Source: Amphiura filiformis (Eukaryota; Echinodermata; Ophiuroidea; Amphilepidida; Amphiuridae). Taken from it: a stretch of 64,000 nt of DNA. The DNA lies in the NCBI RefSeq assembly GCF_039555335.1, contig NC_092628.1, positions 68,080,292 through 68,144,291 on the forward strand. The letters are read 5' to 3'. A program made the position numbers and the translations under genes. How positions within the stretch are numbered: the stretch's first letter is position 1; each line of letters starts with the position of its first letter. Below the pieces are notes generated by a model. That model did no database searches. It was not told the origin of the DNA and worked only from the letters and a program-made list of their open reading frames with translations. Shown here piece by piece: positions 24,101-35,446 of the stretch.

Positions 24101-26138
24101 AAATTTATACGAAGCATCCCAGAATGTGGAGTTTTGTTAGTTTGCATTATTATTTATTGTGGATTGAAGTAAATTTAGATTGGAAGAAACTGGTGGTAGT
24201 TATAGCATCGACATAGTTAATGAGCAATTTGTCATCATATTGATTTGCAGGTATATGTACATGGCAGGAAATCTACAGGACCAAAGCTATGCTACACACC
24301 ATTACAATAAGATACAATGAACTACAGCAAGAAATACAGCAGCTCAGAAAAGGTAAGAAACATTTCTACCACATTTGTTGTTGGCTGGTAGTGGAGAATG
24401 ATACTTCTGATCAGGCAAAATCCAGGCTAGTTATCGTTAAGGAAGTTTATCCAGTTGCATTGTTTTGATACTTCTTGCTTGCATATAGACCTGGGCCATA
24501 CTTTTGGGTATTTCTTGGGCAAAATCACAACAAATTTCACAACAACAAGTTTCCAAGGTTTGCTTGCTGCAATGTCATGTTCATCCCTGCAACCCCTAAT
24601 AGCTTTTTTGACATCCATTTCAACTTAATGTTATGAAACACAAGGAATTCAGTTAGTGTACTTACACTTCAGCAGAATCTTGTGGCTCTAACATCCTGCT
24701 AAAAAATCTCCAAAGTCATATCTTAAAACTGGAAGTCCTGTTGAACTGAGTAGGAATGAAATATACCAATTTCTTAAAACAGGAAATATGCAATTGTTTT
24801 ACATTTCTGCTATGAAAGTTTACAGTGAAAGATTTCTAAAAACTGGATGACCTGTATTTTTAATCTCTTGCACAGTTGAGAAGAGCCTTCTTTCCCAAAG
24901 CAAGCAGAAAGCACCACAAAGGAGTTCATCACACAAACGTAACCTGTCATTGCCGCTACCAACATCGTCATGGATACCATCACACACCGAGAAGAAAAAC
25001 TATAGACACATGATATCACCAACATCTGATGGGGCAGAGGGTGCTTCCAGTGGATGTTCCAGTATTTTACCATCATCTACTGGGTCTGCATCTAGTGTGA
25101 TGCAATACAACAGAGCCAAGGATCTCAAGAGATTGACTGCTTTGCAGTACCAAGCTCAGTTTGTCATGTGGCAGATGGATCTGGAAAAGGTATTTATGCT
25201 TGCATGGTGAAGCTCATGCTATTAAAAAAACACTTCCATCCCTCCCCAAAAATATATGATTGATAATGGAATAGGCCTTATCATAATAGATTTGGTCAAC
25301 TTCATTTCATTTATGTTTACTTTGTATACATTTAGTAATGGTTTAAAGTTGAGCTGAATCATGTAATATGGAATGTCCTGTTCAGAGGATGCCAAATACA
25401 AAACCATCACAATTGTCAAATGTAGAGATGCTGAAGGTAACCATACAAGCTTCATCTTCTTTGGTACTAGATTAAATGGGGGGGAGGTACATGTAGTATA
25501 ATATCTTTTTGGTCTCACCCCGAGTTGTAATCTGTCTTGGAGGGGGGATCCAGTTGTTTCTACAATGGCCAAGACCAGCTGACCAGTTTTTTTTTTATTA
25601 TTTATTTCTTCTTTAACTTGGGACACTCAATCAGTTGAAAACACAATTAATAATCTGTTCTTCCTTGAGGCCCAGGGAAAGTTTAAAGTTGAGCTGAATC
25701 ATGTAATATGGAATGTCCTGTTCAGAGGATGCCAAATACAAAACCACCAGTATTGAGACTTCTGAAAGAGCAGCTCCCTGTATCTTCCTTCCCCAAATAG
25801 CCATGTATTTTAATACATGTCTATATAATAATACATGTCTATTTGATAAAAGTCTATATTGATAGCTATGTGCTTTGATGCTACACATCTTCCTAGCTCA
25901 ACAATCAAAACAAAGCTAAGAGTAATCTTGACTCAATACCCTCCTCTCTTGTTTTTCTCCCCAGTTGATTGCTGATGATATCCTACCCCTGCTGAAGGAT
26001 ATGGATCCAACTGATGCTGAGTTCATACCGTTGTATCGCACTATCTATGGGCTGTTGTGTCAGAGTGCGGAAGCGTATCCAGCATTGGTGAGAGATAACA
26101 TTGGAGATAGCGATGAAGAAAATGGAGATCATGGATAA
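12182..26138 (+). CDS. TEDC2: Tubulin epsilon and delta complex protein 2 homologue
   Basis: Centriole protein; in vertebrates TEDC1/TEDC2 act with delta- and epsilon-tubulin to stabilise triplet microtubules. Exons: 12182-12210, 16626-16929, 18998-19764, 20097-20238, 23218-23341, 24251-24352, 24876-25189, 25965-26138. All junctions are GT-AG and phases agree, giving 1956 nt and 651 residues (human about 430). The N-terminus MAAPCENFDRVNEFIEEV, then QLSHLICLDSHKLLQPW, follows the spacing of the human start. The C-terminus carries the family signature: YNRAKDLKRLTALQYQAQF, MDLEKLIADDILPLL and YRTIYGLLCQSAEAYP align with the human end. Residues about 110-370 (exon 3) are Ser/Lys/Arg-rich, low complexity and probably disordered, which explains the length. 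The last residues are acidic. Introns hold LINE, hAT, TTAA and MITE insertions, none touching an exon. Exon 1 is the least certain part. Confidence 0.83.
12384..12852 (+). mobile_element. CR1/L2-type LINE 3' fragment in TEDC2 intron 1
   Basis: The plus strand encodes the C-terminal end of a non-LTR reverse transcriptase: SLVRPHLDYAMQAWSP, then IEKVQARATKLIPSI, LTYEERLRRLNLTTMEKRR and RGD. The typical closing block RVVENWNKLPESAIQSP with a final LGF and stop at 12850 lies in another frame, so a frameshift falls near 12660-12690. It is 5' truncated, as LINE copies usually are. A short frame on the other strand is a shadow. Confidence 0.88.
13223..13299. repeat. Near-perfect hairpin, 35-bp arms
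   Basis: The left arm starts ATGCGAACTTGGATG and runs to AAGCTT. After an 8-base loop the right arm returns it with about two mismatches. No flanking duplication was recognised. Confidence 0.85.
13602..14521. mobile_element. hAT-type element, 920 bp, with perfect 8-bp duplication
   Basis: Begins CAGGGTTCCCGTTAA and ends with the inverted form CTAACGGGAAGCCTG. GTCGGGGC lies at 13594-13601 and again at 14522-14529. Subterminal 'gcgtcc' and 'gacgcaa' words recur in both halves (for example 13630-13685 and 14410-14500), as expected for hAT transposase-binding sites. The AT-rich middle has no transposase domain. Confidence 0.88.
15014..15321 (+). promoter_or_regulatory. CRE/ETS-like motif cluster in TEDC2 intron 1
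   Basis: Contains TTACGTCA (about 15047-15054), CACTTCCGGGTAAC (ETS-like core plus an RFX half-site, near 15071), and a perfect palindromic CRE TGACGTCA at 15314-15321. An ATG in good context (caaaATGGCC, 15116) opens a 44-codon frame. Could be an alternative promoter or an unrelated transcription start; low certainty. Confidence 0.3.
15583..15654. repeat. Short hairpin
   Basis: The arm AACTCAGTCCCTCAAATGAT is returned in reverse complement by ATCATTGAGGACTGAGTT-type sequence after a 25-base loop. Confidence 0.75.
15720..16110. repeat. G-rich dispersed repeat with 'gatttttggca' units
   Basis: The word 'gatttttggca' recurs four times, each next to runs of G (the longest about ten). It resembles a decayed dispersed repeat; the ends are not definable by eye. 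Confidence 0.5.
16964..17178. mobile_element. Second copy of the CCGTAAA...TTTACGG MITE
   Basis: Starts CCGTAAAGATTCGCCTGATGG, ends with the inverted form, and is flanked by TA. Same family as 1673-1889. It sits only about 34 bp past the 5' splice site of TEDC2 exon 2. Confidence 0.85.
17700..18942. mobile_element. TTAA-flanked element, 1.24 kb, in TEDC2 intron 2
   Basis: TTAA at 17696-17699 and 18943-18946 brackets inverted ends GGGCGTACTACACCCAT and GGGGGTACTACACCCATT. TTAA target use fits piggyBac- or Kolobok-type transposases. No transposase frame. Homopolymer A/T runs lie just inside both ends. Confidence 0.82.
20595..21589. mobile_element. hAT-type element containing a minisatellite
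   Basis: The left end CAAGGTCTTAGCCAG and right end CTGGCTAAGACCCTG are inverted complements with one mismatch. ACAATCAC flanks both sides (20587-20594 and 21590-21597), a perfect 8-bp duplication. Both ends also carry an inverted 'ccacccgtc' block. Almost all of the interior is a tandem array of a 143-bp unit. Lies in TEDC2 intron 4. Confidence 0.9.
20657..21514 (+). repeat. Minisatellite, 143 bp x 6
   Basis: The word GTGGATTTAATGG starts at 20657, 20800, 20943, 21086, 21229 and 21372, exactly 143 bp apart each time. Units differ by only a few substitutions, so the array is young or homogenised. It is fully contained in the hAT-type element. Confidence 0.95.
22843..23176. mobile_element. 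TTAA-flanked MITE, 334 bp
   Basis: TTAA at 22839-22842 and 23177-23180 brackets inverted ends AGGAGTATTTTGTGATCC and AGGGCATTTTGTGATCC. It ends about 40 bp before TEDC2 exon 5, close to its branch-point region. Confidence 0.82.
25341..25746 (+). repeat. Direct repeat of about 66 bp, 340 bp apart
   Basis: The block beginning GTTTAAAGTTGAGCTGAATC at 25341 recurs at 25681 with one or two changes, in the last TEDC2 intron. It is most simply a local segmental duplication. Confidence 0.85.
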
Positions 26139-26788
26139 TCATGGAATTATGGGTAATAAATTAAAAGAATTGTGACTAATTGTGTGAATATTAGCCCTCA
26201 AAGAGAGCATTTTATCCAAAGAAATGTGACCAATTTGATGTGTTTAAAACACTTTGTTAGCTTTAATATATGAGGCAAAACAAGCATTCCATTCTCTCTA
26301 GTCTAAGGGCTAAATGCAGTATGTTTCAGCTTGATTTGTGGGAGTTGAATATATACCCGGTGATGCATGTGTACAATTCAGGCTTAATTTTCAATGACAT
26401 ATCCTAATTCCTAAAATGATGTCATTTAACTGCAGGAAATTGGTGCTGCAATCAGTAACAACATATTGATCTTCTTTTTTTATTTGTCTTTCAAATTTCA
26501 AATATTTTGTAATACTGATGTATATCAAATTTGTAACTAAATGTAGTCAATGAGAAATTGAGTTGGAATTCATTTTTGTGATCATCTTGGCAATATAAGG
26601 GACTGGACCATTTGTACATAATTGTATTGTAGATTGAAACTGTGCCACACCATGCCACAGTGCATGCTGTGTCAGGCGGAAACACATAGTGGCATAACAT
26701 GATTTTTCCAAATTTTCACATAGTGATATGTGAGTTTAGAGCTAGCTATATCCTATATTATTATTTATATCAGGCTTTTGAGCGATAC

Positions 26789-26794
26789 AATAAA
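26789..26794 (+). terminator. Candidate polyadenylation signal for TEDC2
   Basis: AATAAA lies 650 bp after the TEDC2 stop. A nearer AATAAA at 26155 follows the stop by only 17 bp and is less likely to be the main signal. No cleavage site can be assigned. Confidence 0.4.
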
Positions 26795-26880
26795 ACTGTA
26801 TATTGTACAATATTTGCAAAATACCCGGATGCAATACAATATTTCTTGAATATTGTACGAGTATCGCGTACGCGTCGCGC

Positions 26881-26894
26881 GTTACCATGGTGAC
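26881..26894 (+). promoter_or_regulatory. Candidate RFX X-box
   Basis: GTTACCATGGTGAC matches the RFX X-box plan, GTNRCC and RGYAAC half-sites with a 2-bp spacer, at all but one position. It lies in a CpG-rich island-like patch ('cgcgtacgcgtcgcgcg') 188 bp upstream of an ATG followed by a clean 5' splice site. That position is typical for ciliary genes in animals (established knowledge); function here is inferred. Confidence 0.55.
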
Positions 26895-27081
26895 GGCACC
26901 AACACGCGTCATGATACAACAGCACAACAATACACTACAGACATCGTAACGGCTCACAGGAGATTTCGCACTGTATAAACAAGTAAAATCACAAACTTAA
27001 TTCACGGCAATTCTGGATGATGATAACCTGAGGAAATATAATCCACATCTGCAAATAAACCTATATATAATTATTCCGAAA

Positions 27082-30000
27082 ATGTCTTTGGAGAGTAAAG
27101 AGCAGAAAACAAGAAGGTCAAAAGGTAAGCTTACATTAAAATACACATTGGTTAAACCCGGTGGCTAGGTAAGCTTAAATTTTCATTTTACCGCATAGCA
27201 AAAGCCTGATATAAATAATAATAATAATATTGAATGGCTTATTTTCGTGTGATACAAGAATAAATTGCACTAGATAGAAAAATATTCTTGTATCACACTC
27301 AAAGCCATTCAATATTATATAAATAGTTATTCCTTTTTAAGTATTAAAGATACAGTTTAATAGTCTGAACCTTAACTTCAATTTCAAATGGAATGGGGCC
27401 ACTGACAGATAACATTTGATGAGTATCGACTCTGTTATCAGTAACATATCATTCAAAACATGTTTTTCTCAGAAAAATATTTTGTCCTTCATGTATGCCA
27501 CTATGTGTTGCGACCGATGAATTGTGATGCATTATGGGTTGAGTGTAAATGGTGACATTATGGATGTACAATACTCAAAACAATGAATACACACTATTCA
27601 GAGCGGGAAAATGATAGCACCACCTCTCTTTATCTTTGTTCTATGACATACAGATCTATTGAATATATTTTTTTGGTTTATACCTTACGCTTCAAACATA
27701 ATTTGTTTTTTATCTCATTTATACGGTACAATTACCGAATAGGGTGCAACTTGCTAGACTTGAGTCCAGTCCTCGTTTATGGAGTTTAGGGTTGGGGTAG
27801 GGCAATCTTGTAATAAGACTAGTAGAGTTGCACCCTATTCGGCAATCGCTCCATTTATACAATGGTAGTAAGAACAGTATTAATTTCTTTGACTTCCATA
27901 AAAAATGCACATGTCATAGGATGTTAGTCAAGTAACGGTGTTCAGTTCTCTGTTTGTTTGTTTGTTTGTTAGTTTTTCTGATTGTTTTGTGTTGAAATGC
28001 CTACTTCATAATGTGCAATTTGGAAAAGAAATCTTTAAAATCTAATATTATAAAACTGACTCTAGAATAGTTCCACTAACTGTCACTAGTACTGCATCAG
28101 TACTGTTGTTATTGTATCACTGTATTAATTTGTTTGTTTGTTGTAAGTAGTTTTTTCCTCTTCAAATGTCTATGGAAACATTTAATTATTCAATGTGAAT
28201 TAATATTTTTGTAAGTGTATGCCATATACATGTAGATTTTTCTCAATTATTGTGTCATAAAGGTTGGTGGTCTGATTGTACCACATGCGGTTTTTTCCCT
28301 CACTCTGAGGCCCATCGCCCAAGCATTCTTATTTCTAATTTCATGTTAAATTACTCACACGGTTAGGATTATAGAAGAAAACTGTGTATATCGCAGTGGC
28401 CTATAGAACAGTACATGACTTATGAGGTAGTGTACTACCAAACCACCATGTTCTTGTTCATACTGCATAAACGAAACATATTTCAGGGCTAAAAAGTGTT
28501 AGGGAAATGTATGAGCTTTGTACTTGATACCATATTCTGTATTTTGATGGGGGTAAGTGATGAGGATGAGACTGTCAATCGGGTCACCCACCTTTAATAA
28601 TAAAAGCTTGGATTCAGAGAATGTACACTGCAAGCAAGCTCAAAATCCTATAGGTTAAATACCACTAATTATGTATTACACGGGTTTCAATGGGAAAATG
28701 TCTAATTTCGGGTGGAATTTTCTCATATTCAGAACTCTCACAGTTCAATGCCACTAATATCAGGTGAAACTATATGATTTAGATGCCAAATGATCAAAAA
28801 TTCAACATAGGTTGACCTGAGACTTTTCTTGTTTTAACGCACTGAACCGTAAACACCTTAAAATGACAGTGCGCCTCGAAGCTGAAAGTTACAATATAGT
28901 AAGGAGAATATTTAATAAAAACCGAAGCAGTGCGTATGAATTTTGGTACTATTACAACAAAATGTCATATAATGAGAGAAAATGTACCATTTTGAAGCAT
29001 CAAACTCTAAAAAGTACTTTTTGGCTATATAACTTGATCAATTTCAGCGATTTTAATGCAGTCTTTTCAATGCCATGAAAACAAATAGTTACTCGTCGTA
29101 TTTCAATGTATCGCCCAGGCCTATTAGTGGTATTTAACCTGCAGTTAAATGCCATGCCCCCAAAGGCTTTGATTACATGCCATAGACTACAATTGTAAAC
29201 AAAACGATTGTGGGCATTACATTTTGTTAAATTAAAATCTATAGTGATATTAGGTAAAATACTTGGCAAAATAAATGAAGTTGTTAATGCTCGCATCTGT
29301 ACAAAGCTCAAAATAAATGCCTGGGTGGATTTTGACCTACCAGAGTTGCCTATTGCCAATGGCTCACTTTTGCAATAAATTTTAGTGCCATAAAATAATA
29401 TGCAAGTTGAGAACAACTTGAAGGAAAGACATTAGAATTTAAAAAAAAACCAAATTAATGAGTTTTGTGAATATATTTTATAAACCTTTTTGTGTTGTTT
29501 AGAACCAGACAACTATGTGATGATTATTTTTGCATTCCATATATTGACCAAAATGTATAACATTGTGATGCTAGTACTTTACTTTCAATTGACATCAGAT
29601 TTAATGCTGCATGTTAGTTTATAATATTTAACATGTAGTATATTTTTCTGTTGACAGTTTGAGGAAACTGCTAAGTAAGATATTCAAAAACATTGACACT
29701 TACAAATAAGCTTCACACCACCCCTCTTGTAGATGCTGCCAAGTGTGGAGGTGGAGGTGTGTGTGTTTTCCAACTGGGGAGATTCACACACCCACATTCA
29801 AACTGGGGAGATTTTTTTACACAAATCTCACAGCAACCGCCATACTGTGGAGGTTGCTCTAATCAGAAAATGACAGGTGGTATACCCCCCTCTATGGCTC
29901 AAAAACCCCATTTTTGAGGTTATCTTCAACTGTGGAGCTCCACGGTTGTTAGCAGACTCCACAGTGTGAATGTGACAAAACACACACACCTCCACAGTTA

Positions 30001-32611
30001 GAACCATTTACAAACGCCTAATGATATTCAAAATTGTTGAAAAATGAGTTATAATACAATGTCACATGAATTCCAGATTTAGGAGCAAAGTTGAGAACAT
30101 AAATTATAAATTATACGTATAGAGAGCAATTACTTCAAGTATAAGAATTATGTTGCTTACAAAAATGGACCTAAAGATACAAAAGAAAATACAAAGCATG
30201 AGATGAAAACTGTATATTGGTAGTTAATAACCTAATTCACCTTTATGGAACATTGTAAAAATGTAAAACATGTCTTCAATGTTTGTGTGTGATACCTTAT
30301 GGAATTCTGTATACTAGATTCAAAAGTTTATTTGTGGAAATATGAATATTGAGCTACCATGATCAAATATTAACCATCATGTATATAGGGGAAGCACTCA
30401 TGGAGGGTAGAATGACATGGCACAATTAATTACTCTTCTCCCATTCTCTTACAATACCACAGACCTCTGCTTCATTTCTTGAGGCCCTTATAATCCTGCC
30501 AAACACATCTCAGGTTTATGCCAAAGCCCTCAATACAAATATTTCAAGCCCTCTATTTCAAATTCTGGTGGAAAATCTTTGTGTGTTGGTGTAGAATTTG
30601 TAGAATTAGATCAGAAATCTGAAGCCCAAATTTGGGAAATGTGATATAATGTACATGTACTCCCTCATAACTAAAGTTGAGTGCTCCCCTAACCCCATCG
30701 CCAGAAAATGTTGTATATTCTCTGAAGTTAATATATTACATGTACCCAATGTAATTTACCAAATTGACTTGTTTGTATATTTCTATCACTAATTAATACA
30801 AGATGCATGGAAAGGTGCCTAGAATAACAAATATCTTGATGAAGATGGCTTTAATTACAACATAATTACCTTGAATAAGCATGTACATGTTAATTGTTTT
30901 GGTTTTATTACTCATGTTTGTGATATATATTTATATATGCTTGGCGTGTGTGTGTGTTATTTGTAAATAGACAAAGTTGATCACTTTGTCATGTGATGTG
31001 CTGTAACATTATTTCTTAATCATGCTTGCAAGAAGTAGTCCCAAAGTCTCTAATGAGAAATGATTATGTGGCCTTCCACCACAGATGGACTGTGAAGTCA
31101 GCATTTTCAATTTTCCAAGATATTGGACAGGCAAATTGTCCTAAAATAAGCTTTACAATGATGTATTACATGTCCATATTGATTGTCAGGAAAGTAGTAA
31201 AAAATGAATAAATAGGTTTAGAAATTCTGTGTTTGCTATTGTTCATAGAAATGTTTGATGGACCATATCTTAAAACAAGTTCTGGTGATATTATGGCCCC
31301 TTTGTGCTGGGTGGTCACATATTTCAGCTTTGGCACACATCTTCAGTGTGTAACTAAAGTAGCCAATCCCATCATGTCTACACCATTAGAATAGGTGGAG
31401 AAGTTTAATATATTGCATTAATAATGCATGGTGCTGAGATTTTGATATGCCTAATGCACAAGCCCTGCAGGGGGAGTGCATTGGAGAAGCATCAATATTC
31501 AGTACAAGTGCATTATTTTGTAGATCGCTGAAAGAAACATTGGAATATTCTGATAATTAGAATACAATTAGTGATACACCTGAACATACCACATTATTTC
31601 ACATTTCATGTACATATCCTTAAAACTTTTGAATCCATGCTTTCTTCAAATGTTTTCAGCTTTGACAGCCAGTTGCCATGGCAATTGCCATGAGCATGAA
31701 AGTTAGTCTTAAAAACACAGTGGTCAATCTGTCATCCTAACCAGCTGGACTTCACTTGGGTCACCATACTTTATGCCCTCTGGCAATTCCAGCCCAGAAA
31801 CTCACTCCCCTGCCCAGCTGACCTCCAGAGCACCAGGAATGTGTTGACATGCAAAAGGTCAAACATCAGCAGGTGTCGAGGTATATAAGATCAAATTATG
31901 AAATCCAATATCAGAAAATGAAACCAGTGAAACAAAATTAATTACCCTCGCTTTTCTCTAATCGAGGGTAATTTTGCTAAAGTTCTTTAAGGACCCGTCG
32001 ACGAAATGATTTTCTAACGCAGGAGTTTATTTTTGTGGCATCAACCATTTTGTACATCTATATATTTGTTAGTACTTGTGTCATATTCCTAAGTACATGT
32101 AAGTGTTAAATTAGTATTGTCTTTTACATGTTATATTGTAATATTCTTTTACAACTGCCTTTGAACAAAATATTGAGAAAAATGATTTATACTGATCAAA
32201 ACAAGGACAGTAAATAAGTTGTGTGTGTATATTGAAACGGTAACCTTGAATGCAAACAACGTGTCTTTAGGTGTTGGTAGTTGCTGTCCAGTTAAACGTA
32301 TATGTATATAATCTTGAGTGGTGACCTTTTCCTTATCAGTGCCAAAGTGGCAGAAATGTAGTCATTGTACTTCAATGCATTATCTATAGTAATATGTCTC
32401 TCAATGCTAGCTAGCAGTGGATGTTATCAGGCATTTTGAGGAAACAACTGTGCCATTAAATAATGAAAAACAAATTCCTGAAGATCGGTGTATATTTATC
32501 TCAACCCCAAAGTTTGACCCAAAAGTTTCATACAAACTTGGTCACTCTTATGTACCAATGCAGGATATGGATATGGATGGTAGAGCATTGGTGGATTTGC
32601 TGATTTGTTGA
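27082..32611 (+). CDS. Candidate small two-exon gene downstream of an X-box
   Basis: Exon 1 (27082-27124) encodes MSLESKEQKTRRSK and ends one base into a codon before gtaagc. A candidate terminal exon at 32418-32611 starts after ctagcag in the matching phase and encodes VDVIRHFEETTVPLNNEKQ, then IPEDRCIFISTPKFDP and YKLGHSYVPMQDMDMDGR, ending DLLIC-stop. Joined, they give 78 residues: a basic N-terminus and a non-repetitive body, with no signal peptide or membrane segment. I recognise no family. The 5.3-kb gap may hide further exons, or the two pieces may be unrelated. The X-box suggests a cilium-linked role only by association. The gap holds several MITEs and otherwise AT-rich sequence. Confidence 0.35.
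27224..27320. repeat. Hairpin repeat with arms of about 37 bp
   Basis: The arm 'atattgaatggctt...gtgtgatacaagaata' is returned inverted by 'tattcttgtatcacac...aagccattcaatat' after a 20-base loop. A TA-rich MITE remnant is likely. Confidence 0.8.
27731..27845. mobile_element. MITE-like inverted repeat, about 115 bp
   Basis: The ends ACCGAATAGGGTGCAACT and AGTTGCACCCTATTCGG are inverted complements. No clear target duplication was identified, so the superfamily is open. Confidence 0.65.
29737..30001. mobile_element. MITE-like element, about 265 bp
   Basis: The left end 'gtgtggaggtggaggtgtgtgtgtt' is mirrored by a right end that reads AACTGTGGAGGTGTGTGTGT on the minus strand. 'gtggag' and 'ggggagatt' words recur inside. 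Target duplication not resolved. Confidence 0.6.
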
Positions 32612-35446
32612 GTGGATTTTTAGCAAAGGTGAAGCAACAATACATTACAATTATGTAGGTATGAGCAAAATACTACTCTTGGGTCACATATTACTAGAGA
32701 TACTGCACCTGCAAGCAATTACACATGCATTATTGCACAAGCGTTTGCCATGGAGTTTGGCTTAGTGAAAAAAGTCAGGGTTCAAATTCATCGCTTGCCC
32801 ATAGGCAGGCAATTGAGAGATGTAAATGTGCCGGGCAGTTTGTAACATGGCTGTTACTTGCCTGAGTTTCAAAATCTCAAATGCTGGCAGGCCGGGCTAG
32901 CAGGAACATGTGAAACATAGCCACTGTTCTACTTTGTTCTAATGTTCTTGCATATTGAAAATATTGCAAGATCTGCCATTTTGAGACTGATCAAGGTATA
33001 ATATATACTATTATATGTAAAGTAGATAGAAAATCTTGTTTGTATCAATTGAATTGTCTTTAATGTTTAACAGATCATATTGTACTCTGTATGTTACCTT
33101 ACATCAGGGGTTCTCAATTATTGCTTGTAGGCTGTGGTATGAAGGCCACACACATTTCAAAGATCTGTGTTTGAGGGCCAAATACACCTTAGTTTGCTAT
33201 GTTTACTATTTTTTGCATTCCAGAAAGACCAAACACAATGGTCAGTGGGCCAAATCTGGCCCACAGGCTGCCTATTGAGAATCTCTGCCTTATATAATGA
33301 CCTCTAAATGATGTCTGACTCTGTGAACACTACATACTTATATAATATAAAATCACATTTTCAGTAAGTGTGTCATTTAATATGTGTGCTTATCAGTTGA
33401 TAGAAAAATCTTGTATCAACTGAATTTTCCTAGAAGTACACTATCTTTGTATGTAACCATTTAATATATGAACAATATCAAAACATTAATTAGTTAGTTG
33501 TAATACAATATTTATAATCTGAAATCTTACAAGGTGCAATATAGGGTATGTCCCTGAATAGCTTTATAAATGATCATATAATGTATATTTCTGGTAGTTT
33601 ACTTTGTCAGGGAATTTTTCTATTCATTTGTTAATGTTTTCTGTCTTAAATGGAATGTTATCTGTCAGAATTGTTATATTCCCATAAGTTCTGCGGGATG
33701 AATAATAATTCTGCTATCGCTTTTGCCTAAAACTATGGCCATACAAGAATAGGGTGATATAATTGATTATTTGGCAGAAAAAAATTAATTCCAAATTTCA
33801 AAAAGTGATAAAAGCAGATGATAAAGGCATCTATCCTGTTTTGAGGGAAGAAGTCTGCCTTCACTTTGTCATGACTCATATTGTAGATAATGACAAGAAT
33901 AAGTTTGGGTCATTATTCACTAAATATGCGCTGCTTAACCACAAATAAAGCATTTTCTTACGCGCTTGTGCCACATGTTGTACACAAAACACTGAAATCC
34001 ATTGGGGGATCTCCTTACTGCAGCAGCTAAGCGCTCTAAGGGCTGGAATCTGAAAATATATAGGCCTGACATTGCGGGCTTCCTTTTTCTAGTCCATCCT
34101 CTGGTTGTAACAAGTGAAATGAATCAATGCGATAAGTTGCTATAAAGAAGCTTAATTGTAATGGGTTAACAGGTGCATCTTAACGACAACCATATATGTG
34201 ACATGATCTGTATCCACGGGGGCCAAAGAGGGCAAATTTGAAACTGAGATAAAGGCAAAAATATGGAGTAAAAAACAATAAAATACATAAAAATATACAC
34301 ATCACAAAACCTCATAACTTGATAACCAAATATGCTAGACCTTTGGTGTTTTCAGTATATGATAGCCTAATGTTACTACAAGATAATAATTATAGTAACT
34401 CAATTTTCAAAAATGCCTCCTTTGGCCCCCATGGAGCAGATCGTGTCACATATACATGTTATGAGACCTATGATGTGATTTATGCTATCATCAAATACAG
34501 TTAAAAGAGGGTTTTATAAAAAAAACTGAGTTCATTATAACTGGTCAAGTAGTTGTTGAAGATCAGTAGTAACTTCAAGGCGTGATAATGGTTCTAATTC
34601 TTTGTGATTCAATAAATATATCTGTGCAGTTTTTTAGTTTTTGTGATCAATTTTGAGCCACATGTTAATAATATCCATTGTGCTCATAGAGAGAAATTGA
34701 TTCTCCCACCAGATTTATTGATTTTAAATCTGATAAATTATTACAATAAAGTATTGCAGGTATGCATGGCTTGGTAAAGTGTTACAACTATGCAAATGAG
34801 ATACTGTCAATGATCCTAACTGGTTCTAATCAATGTCATGCACAGGTTTTCGAAAGTGGGGGCTACGAGTCTCGATTCCTCCGACTCCTAAAAACATTTT
34901 GGCTTGCTTCGTTCACCGTAATAAGAAAACCGAATTGAGGACCCCAAATGTTTTGCAAGGATGCTCAAGAATCTAAAAGGGGTTTACCTTTTTTTTCAGA
35001 AGTTGTAATTCTACATTACTAACTATATTGTTATTGCCTATTTAACCCCTCTAGTGACGGCCCTGTCCATAATTGGTAGCCCCATACATTTCCCCCAACT
35101 AGGTTTATCTCCCCAGACTGGGTGCACTTCCCCCGACTGAATGACAAAAGTGGGGGACCATACCCTCCTCCCTTACGTATTCTACTTGTTCTGATGTATG
35201 TGACCAATCTATTCATGGATCTCATTTGCATCTTTGTGACATTCCAGCAAAGCCATAAATACTCTGTCTTGAGCGTTAGGTATCATGCTTTTGAATACAG
35301 ATTTTATGTTTTTTAATCAACTGCTAGACTTGTTGAGTGCCAGTGTCATTTGCATCTTTGTGACATTCCAGCAAAGCCATAAATACTCTGTGAGAATGTT
35401 AGAGATCATGCTTTTGAATACAGATTTTATGTTTTTTGATCAACTG
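32612..35446. other. Intergenic stretch between the small gene and the receptor gene
   Basis: Holds a hAT MITE at 33105-33287, AATAAA words near 33944, 34612 and 34747, and dispersed-repeat-like C-rich sequence around 35080-35180. An open frame of 61 codons at 33763-33948 is noted under findings. No other exon recognised. Confidence 0.45.
33105..33287. mobile_element. hAT-type MITE, 183 bp
   Basis: Begins CAGGGGTTCTCAAT and ends ATTGAGAATCTCTG, the classical hAT pattern. The flanks CCTTACAT (33097-33104) and CCTTATAT (33288-33295) match at 7 of 8 positions. The internal palindrome-like 'gggccaaatctggccc' is intact. Confidence 0.82.

Noticed and set aside
28863-29416. Overlapping open frames of 71 and 138 codons
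   Set aside because: AT-rich composition, no splice context, no recognised domain; likely chance.
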